From Funneliformis mosseae (taxonomy: Eukaryota > Glomeromycota > Glomeromycetes > Glomerales > Glomeraceae): 15,575 bases of DNA. This document shows positions 9,832 through 15,575 of this stretch, in pieces. The notes under the pieces were generated by a model. That model saw only the letters and a list, made by a program, of their open reading frames with translations, was not told the origin of the DNA and did no database searches. Location: contig CAJVPP010002263.1 in assembly GCA_910592005.1 (NCBI GenBank), positions 1 through 15,575 on the forward strand. Direction: 5' to 3'. Both the position numbers and the translations under genes were made by a program. Positions within the stretch are counted from its first letter, which is position 1, and every line of letters begins with the position of its first letter.

Positions 9832-10290
9832 ATTCCAATTTCAGATATAAGATCATCTAAAATTGGGATAAGGATATCTAAAATTAAACTTCAGACAAAA
9901 TCTGAATTTCAGATACAAGAGCTATCTAAAAGTAGGATATCTGAAATTAAACTTCAAATAGAATCTGAATTTCAGATACGAAGTTGTCTGAAAATTAAGG
10001 ATATCTGAAATTAAACTTCAGATAGAATCTGAATTTAGATACAAGGTTATCTGAAATTAAGATATCTGAAATTGAACTACAGATAAAATCTGAATTTCAA
10101 ATACAAGGCCTTCTAAAATTGGGATATCTGAAATTAAACTTAAAATAGAATCTGAATTTCTGACACGAAGCCATCTGAAATTGAAATATTTGAAATTCAA
10201 TTTTAGATAGAATCTGAATTTCAGATACAAGGCTATCTGAAATTGAGATATCTGAAATTAAATTTTAGATAAATCTGAATTTTATACAAA
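9832..10290. repeat. ~62-bp minisatellite built of inverted repeats
   Basis: TCTGAATTT recurs at 9901, 9964, 10028, 10089, 10151, 10213 and 10274, giving periods of 61-64 bp. An earlier degenerate copy lies near 9834, with fainter relatives back to about 9640. Each unit pairs AATTTCAGATA with TATCTGAAATT across a short CAAGGC-like loop; a second pair, ATCTGAA and TTCAGAT, flanks ATTAAAC. The array is thus a series of potential stem-loops or cruciforms on either strand. It is the last repeat before the composition change near 10,450. No coding potential. Confidence 0.85.
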
Positions 10291-10449
10291 TTATGTATTT
10301 TTAAATTTAAATTAAAGTATTATGAAAGAATCTTATAAAATTTTTATGATTTTTTAACTGTTTTTTTTTTTTATTTATTTTTCTTTACTACTCTATTATA
10401 ATAAAAAAAATTAACGATTCCTTTTCTTTATAATTAAAGATTTGAAAAT

Positions 10450-11250
10450 ATTTAAGTAATTTTATTTTAAATTCGCCCCTCAGCTTTAAAATAGAATTAT
10501 AAGTAACTTGTAACAGCATGAGATCCTTTTCTATTTGCTTTCTGCTGTTTTAAATTAAAAGAAAAAAAAAAAGTAAATGTTTTTAACATGTTTTTCTAAT
10601 TGAATAAATATTTTTTGCTTTTTCAGGTTGGATCACTTCGGTCTGAAGTTTAATAAAAAAAACCTGAGAAATGTATGAAAATGGAAATGAATAAAATCAC
10701 TTATTAAACTGACGCAGCACCCGATGCGATCGAAAAAAAATAAAATATAAGTAAAATAAAACAAAAAAAAAAAACAAAAAAGAAAAAAAATAAAAAAATT
10801 GGAAACTTAAAAATTTCTGAAACTAGTTAAAATATTTTTTTATAAGTTGTCTGACATTCGAAGATCATCTGAATTAAAATTATTATAGTTAAAATATTAC
10901 TACTATGTTTAGCTAAAAAATAATCTCTGCTACATAAGACGACAAAACAACCTCGCATCTAACAAGATTCAAAAGGAGCGAGCGTAGGGTTAAATAAATA
11001 AAAATTTTTTTCTTTTTCCATTAAAATAATTTGTTAAAATGCTTTAATAATAAATTCACATAGACTACTACTTAACAAAAGAAGGAAATTGAAAATTTCC
11101 CAAGTTTAGGACGTAACACAAATAAAACTAATGACATAATACACGCCATATTGTCTAATTTTGGTTAATCTGATTGTCCATACACAAATTTATTTGTCGA
11201 TCGTTCGAATGAGGCGATAAATCGACCTATTCGAGTTACTTTGACATAAA
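10450..11250. other. Upstream region of the BTB gene; islands of structure, no gene seen
   Basis: Base composition becomes more mixed from about 10,470. A nested stem-loop can be drawn at 10623-10667 (TCAGGTT with AACCTGA outside, ACTTC with GAAGT inside). It is followed by a GC-rich patch, GCAGCACCCGATGCGATCG (about 10715-10733), and an A-rich tract to about 10,800. Another complex patch lies at 10945-10990 (CCTCGCATC and GGAGCGAGCGTAGGG, with CTCGC/GCGAG complementarity). I see no tRNA, 5S or other known RNA fold and no exon-like frame. The last 150 bases are probably promoter, with no clear TATA box that stands out from the background. Confidence 0.4.
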
Positions 11251-11281
11251 TCCTCTCTGTCTTTTTCATTTTTTTTTCATA
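11251..11281 (+). promoter_or_regulatory. Pyrimidine-rich leader before the BTB start codon
   Basis: A C/T-rich tract (TCCTCTCTGTCTTTTTC, then a T-run) ends three bases before the ATG. Such tracts are common around fungal transcription starts and 5' leaders. It supports 11282 as the start, but I cannot place the transcription start site. Confidence 0.4.
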
Positions 11282-11544
11282 ATGACTTCGACATTCTATT
11301 ATGGTCTGTCAAGGGATCTTTCCCTAGCATTAAACGATGCTGATGATTTTAATGTTATTATTCACGTTGGCGAAAGCCCAAATACAAAAGAATTTCGTGT
11401 ACACTCGGTAATACTTCGAGCACGATCACCATATTTCAAAAGTGCGTTTTCTTCCAAATGGATTATAAAAAAGAATGATATGATCGTGTATAATAAACCC
11501 AACATCACACCAATCGTTTTTGACATGATTTTAAAGTATGAACC

Positions 11545-11575
<31 letters not shown>

Positions 11576-12815
11576 TCATGATTTTTCGAATTTCAGGTTA
11601 ATTTTTATAAATTTTCATTAAATTTTAAGGTACATGTACACGGGTGAACTTGACTTATCCAAACAATTAGGTGAAAATATATTCGAGTTATTAATCGCTT
11701 CGGATGAATTACTCCTTGAAGAATTATTCAAACACGTACAAGGCTACTTGATCGAAAAGCATACTAGTTGGATTCAGCAAAATTTTATCTTAGTACTTCA
11801 ATCCGTATTTAAACTTGCTAATTGTAAGGAATTACAAGATTATTGTCTTGAAACAATTTGCACGGACCCTCAACCATTTATCTCCTCGAAAGACTTTACT
11901 TCGTTAGATAGAGACATCTTTTATATCTTGCTTGAAAGAGATGATTTACAGATTGAAGAAATTGACGCCTGGGATTGTTTAATCAAATGGGGTATTGAAC
12001 AGACACCCGGGTTGGGTGGTAAGAATAGTACTAGAACAGATTGGAACGGTAAAAATTATCGAGCGTTGAAAAAAACGTTGAGTTCATTCGTTCACCTTAT
12101 TCGATTTGTGGAAATTTCACCCGAAGATTTTTTTGATAAAGTTCGTCCTTTTAGGGCAGCCATACCCAATAATATTTATGAGGAAATTGAAGAATTTCAT
12201 TATAAAAAAGTATTACCGAAAACAATAACGTTGCCGTCTCGCATAGGAACGCCAGCATCAGCAATTATTGATCCATCTGCAATCATCAAACCAAAACTTG
12301 CAACCATTATAGCCAATTGGATAGATAGAAATGATTCTGCCGTACTTTCGTTTAATAATAATTATAAGTTTAATCTGATTTACCTTAAAAGTCGAGATGG
12401 GCTTGATTGTAATACTTTCAATAATCAGTGTAATGGACAAGGACCATTTATATTATTGATAAGGGTTCAATCAAAAAAGATCTATGGAGGTTTTAATCCG
12501 ATCGGTTACAATTTAAGGGAAGGGCAATGGTTACTTACTTCGGACAGTTTTATATTTTCTTTTGAAAATAATCAAGATACACGTAACATGAAAATTGGTA
12601 GAGTAATTAACAAGTATTATTCGGTTTATGAGGATTACTTTCAATTTTTCTTTAATTTTGGGAATCATTTACAAGCTTACAAAGGAAATGGACAAAACTT
12701 TTTTTACCTTGGTAATCATCGAATATATAGTAATATCTTTAATAGGACGTGTACTCGTGATTATCCTATTGAAGAAATCGAAGAAATGGAAGTATTTAGC
12801 GTGGTTAGGAAATAA
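11282..12815 (+). CDS. BTB-BACK-TLDc domain protein, 479 aa, one intron
   Basis: Join 11282-11535 with 11630-12815 (480 codons with the stop TAA at 12813-12815). The BTB/POZ domain covers about residues 13-120, with the hallmark H-S-V-I-L-R-A-R-S-P-Y-F at 41-52 and Y-M-Y-T-G-E-L at 86-92; the latter is created by the splice. The helical BACK region covers about 130-275. The TLDc domain covers about 305-476, with I-I-A-N-W-I near 311-316, S-R-D-G near 339-342, Y-G-G-F-N-P at 370-375, D-S-F-I-F-S-F near 390-396 and terminal E-V-F-S-V. BTB-BACK proteins usually act as dimeric adaptors for cullin-3 ubiquitin ligases. TLDc domains are linked to oxidation resistance and V-ATPase regulation, and this combination is greatly expanded in Rhizophagus-type fungi; the role here is inferred. 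The length and ends fit a complete protein, with no signal peptide or membrane segment. Composition is much less AT-rich than its surroundings. A degraded paralogue faces it at 13820-14970. Confidence 0.92.
11536..11629 (+). other. Intron of the BTB-BACK-TLDc gene (94 nt, phase 2)
   Basis: The donor is AAA|GTATGA at 11536 and the acceptor is TTTTAAG|GTAC ending at 11629. Splicing joins I-L-K to Y-M-Y-T-G-E-L, the continuous BTB motif expected for the family. Unspliced reading stops at 11563 after five Phe codons. A nearer, more canonical TTTCAG at 11591-11596 would give K-L-I-F-I-N-F-H-stop, so it cannot make the full protein. The intron contains a perfect T17-A14 tract (11545-11575), a third of its length. 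No strong branch-point sequence stands out. Confidence 0.88.
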
Positions 12816-13819
12816 TTAATAAAAGTTTGTGATTTTTTATTTGTAAAGAACTTTTTAACTATCAAAAAACATTTATATAACTTTTATTACTGCTATTATT
12901 ATGACGACCTGGGTGGAGAGTTAGTATATATGTTTGTGTGACTTATATTATATCATTTTTTAAATGTTTAAATAGGATTTCCATTATAATGACAAGAGAT
13001 TAAATATAGTATTCCTTTCTTATGTATTTTAAAATAGCTTCGTCACTTAACGGGACTATTAAAATTTATTTGAATTACCGCGGTTCCTTTTTTTTTCTTA
13101 TGTAAAATATATCTCATTTCAACGTTTGTCCTTTTTTTTTTTTTTAAAAAAAAAAAAAGACATTCGATAAAATAAATTATAGATATGTATGTGAAACTTT
13201 ACAATGGACCGTTCCTGTTTATCATCCAAACTTTATCAATAAAAAAACTTCAGCAAATTAAATTCTTTTTTGAATAGCATTCCTCTTCAGCTGTCGTTTG
13301 GTATATCTACGATATTATAAAATTAGTACTTTACACTATAAACTTTCAAAATATAAAAAACTTTAAGCTTTGCTTTGGTCATTGTAACATATCCTTTTTT
13401 TTTTTTATCCTCATTTTCAATATTCAAATCATTATGATAAAAAATATAGCTGTGACACCATATTGAGCTGATAATAATTTTAAAAATTCAATAACGATGG
13501 CGTTTAACGGGATGATCTTACGTTTTAACTAGAATTTTATGCTATATAATAAGCGGATATTAAAAATAATTTTACACGTACTTCAATCAAAATTATCAAG
13601 CGCATCTTTTGAAACCGGAATGAAGATTTTAGTAAATTTCATGTTACTGCATTTCATTTATTATTTCAAAGAATTATTTGATGATCTATTTCAACAAAGT
13701 TTATAATTAAATTTTAAAATTCATCAAGAATCAGTTTAATATCCAGAAGTTTGACTGATAGTTTAATTTCATATATACTGTAAAGTTTTATGAACGTTTG
13801 TTTAATACAGTATAATAAA
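12816..13819. other. Spacer between the convergent gene and pseudogene
   Basis: No supported gene. AATAAA at 12818-12823 lies only three bases past the stop and may or may not serve as a polyadenylation signal. A T14-A13 tract is at 13132-13158. The word AACGGGA occurs at about 13050 and 13507. A more complex patch at 13480-13640 has no sustained reading frame. It should hold the 3' end of the BTB gene transcript. Confidence 0.5.
13132..13158. repeat. T14-A13 homopolymer junction
   Basis: A run of 14 T followed at once by 13 A, preceded by CC, just as in the intron tract at 11545-11575 (CC then T17-A14). It could be a rigid, nucleosome-excluding poly(dA:dT) element, a fold-back remnant, or a sequencing/assembly join at homopolymers. 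Confidence 0.7.
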
Positions 13820-14970
13820 TCACTTGGAAGCATTTGTTACAACTTTAAAAACTTCAATAAGAGACGGAACAAAATTAGAATATATACTTGGATTTGTAAC
13901 AAAATTAGGTTCATAATAACCAGTATATAAAAAGTGCTGCCAAAATTGAATCCATTATTATAATGTTCATGCGTGCATAATTAGTATTAATTACGCGAAT
14001 TATTTTCATATTTGTAGTATCCTTATCATTTTCAATAGAAAATATAAAGCTTTCACTTGTTCCAAGAAATTTCCCATCGCTGTGAATAAAATAAGTGTAT
14101 TATGTCCTCCATAAATTTTTGTCGTTGATTGTTGTTTGACTAAAACTAAACATGAATCATGATTATTGCATTTACTACGAAGTGCTGTATAGAATGCTCA
14201 TCTTGGCTACTGCGATATATAAGCTCGAACTTAAGATTATTTTTTTAGCCGAACTTTTACAACTTCTTTACTTTCAATCCAATGAACAATTAAATTTGCG
14301 AGATCTGGTTGATAATTTGTGATTTAATTTCGATTAGCAGTTTCCTAGGTTGTTGATTTGTTGATTTTGGCAAGATTTTTTTATTATAAAATTCCTCGAT
14401 TTCTTCATAAATATGATTGGGAATAATGGGAATAGCGGTATTATCAGGACGAATTTTATCAAAATAATCTTTGGAAGAAATTTCCACAAACCGAATAAGG
14501 TGAATGAATTGATATAATGTTTTATTCAATTCTTCGCTCTATTACTATTCTTACTTCCTAATCCATGACAAAGTTCTGTGAATCCAAGTGGTATGCTTTT
14601 CAATTAAGTGATCTTGGTTCATCAAGCAATAATTCATCATATGCAATTAACAATCCGATATAAATTTATATTTGAATTATAATCGAATAAAATAATTGAA
14701 TTTAATTCATTCATATATATATGTATGTATATAATTGTATTTTTTATTATAACCTACTTTAAAACCATTTCAAAAACGGTTGGAATGATGCTGGTTTTTC
14801 AAACATGATCCAATTAGACGAAAAGTCACTTTTAAGTAAGGAGAACGTGCCCGTAAAATAACAGAATGTGCTCGAAATTTTTATATTTTGGTTTTTCACC
14901 AACTTGAATAATGACATTTTAATCATTTAATTAGTGAAAATCTTTCGAAAGACCGGAATGAAATACTAAG
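13820..14970 (-). pseudogene. Decayed BTB-BACK-TLDc paralogue
   Basis: Reading the minus strand from about 14970 down, pieces of the 11282-12815 protein appear in order but in changing frames. The BTB N-terminus has G-L-S-K-D-F, N-V-I-I-Q-V-G-E-K-P and, after a frameshift, F-R-A-H-S-V-I-L-R-A-R-S-P-Y-L-K. A remnant of the same intron begins after L-K at 14757 (GTAGGT). Next come L-L-I-A-Y-D-E-L-L-L-D-E and T-W-I, with the Y-x-Y-T-G-E region lost. A deletion then joins these to G-L-G-S-K-N-S-N-R, removing about 74 residues of BACK. The longest open part, 14529-14290, reads F-I-H-L-I-R-F-V-E-I-S through I-Y-E-E-I-E-E-F-Y. TLDc remnants follow: P-D-L-A-N-L-I-V-H-W-I-E, K-I-Y-G-G-H-N-T, S-F-I-F-S-I-E-N-D-K-D-T and I-E-V-F-K-V, ending with TGA at 13820-13822. 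No clear ATG remains. A full-length product is impossible. Confidence 0.9.
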
Positions 14971-15575
14971 AAAAATATTGCGAATTTTATGAATATTTTC
15001 TTGTGAGGTGAAAGAATTTAAAAAAAAAATTAATGCAAATTAGGATTTCACGGAATCGTGTAACGACAAATACAATAAGATTGCATAAAACTATTTTTTA
15101 GGCTTTTTACGAATTAGGTGGCCAGGATTAAGAAATTTTTTTTTACTATGACCATTTCGAATCAATCAGAGGATATTAATTACTTTTTTTTTTTTATTAT
15201 TATTTGGCGTAAATTACAACAGCGTCAACAACCGATCTGAAGCAAAATCTAATCTAAGGAACCTTATAAAATAAAAGTATATATTCATCTTGTGAATATT
15301 CGTTCAGGTGCATGCTAAGATCGTACATTATTGTGCAGCTATTGCAAGTTCCCTACAAAAATGATTATCGGAAAATTTTTTTTTAACCATACGAAAATAA
15401 AATTAATTGAAACTAGCTGTAGTCCGCTGCTTCGCATCGGATCGGATCACGGGCGGTGCAACAAATAATAAAGTGAAATGATACACGTTACAATGATAGC
15501 ACGTTGCCAAAATCTTGAAATCCGAAAAAAATTGTTAGAAGAATAAAAAAATCGTTTTTTTAATTGTTACAAATG
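14971..15575. other. Region upstream of the pseudogene, no gene seen
   Basis: No coding similarity on either strand. Small hairpins are visible: TCACG/CGTG near 15049-15060 and ATATTCA/TGAATAT near 15281-15299. A GC-rich patch lies at about 15415-15462 (CTAGCTGTAGTCCGCTGC, then TTCGCATCGGATCGG and ATCACGGGCGGTGC). It partly resembles, in reverse complement, the CCGATGCGATCG patch near 10722, and may be an end of a mobile element. I cannot name the element. Confidence 0.4.

Noticed and set aside
1..10450. Mitochondrial or plastid origin of the AT-rich block
   Set aside because: There are no rRNA, tRNA or respiratory genes in 10 kb, and a nuclear-type Tc1/mariner remnant and minisatellites are present.
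10500..10740. Possible tRNA, 5S rRNA or C/D snoRNA in the complex patches upstream of the BTB gene
   Set aside because: There is no cloverleaf, no A/B-box pair and no convincing C box. The stem-loop is reported only as a structural observation.
12258..12819. Additional short open frames overlapping the TLDc part of the BTB gene (minus 12258-12440, plus 12628-12819)
   Set aside because: They overlap a well-supported exon in other frames and have low-complexity products with no family resemblance.
13583..13642. Minus-strand 19-codon frame starting M-K-F-T-K-I-F-I-P-V-S-K-D, vaguely like a BTB protein N-terminus
   Set aside because: It stops after 19 codons, and no BTB core motif follows in any frame. 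The resemblance is too short to call a third family copy.

Overview
The window looks like nuclear DNA of an arbuscular mycorrhizal fungus (Glomeromycotina), most likely Rhizophagus or a close relative. Three things point there: a BTB-BACK-TLDc gene of the type hugely expanded in those genomes, a decayed Tc1/mariner transposase of a familiar type, and extreme AT richness with long A and T runs. The species assignment is inference from protein style and base composition, not from a database match. Layout: positions 1 to about 10,450 form an extremely AT-rich block (roughly 85-90% A+T by eye) in which I find no intact gene. It opens with Tc1/mariner remnants (1-97 and about 110-722). The rest is decayed repeats: a ~100-bp repeat family in two blocks (about 1260-1560 and 2830-3030), a ~60-bp repeat (about 2510-2700), a diverged ~400-bp direct duplication (about 3055-3425 and 5495-5955), an array of short interlocking palindromes (about 3503-4430) split by a fold-back MITE-like element (3541-3694), a 9-bp-type microsatellite (about 8195-8290) and a hairpin-rich ~62-bp minisatellite (about 9832-10290). 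From about 10,450 to the end composition becomes more normal and contains one intact gene and one dead relative. The intact gene runs 11282-12815 on the plus strand with one intron (11536-11629) and encodes a 479-residue BTB-BACK-TLDc protein. Facing it on the minus strand, 13820-14970, is a broken paralogue with frameshifts, stops and deletions but recognisable BTB, BACK and TLDc pieces. The two converge tail to tail across a 1-kb spacer. How the parts relate: there is no operon or pathway here. The picture is one functional adaptor-type gene from a rapidly duplicating and decaying family, lying beside a gene-free, repeat-built, probably heterochromatic AT-rich block. I did not find an RNA gene, a CRISPR array or a convincing new enzymatic system. 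The most unusual features are the palindromic arrays, the nested fold-back element, and Trp-to-stop changes in the transposase that suggest C-to-T decay of a repeat.
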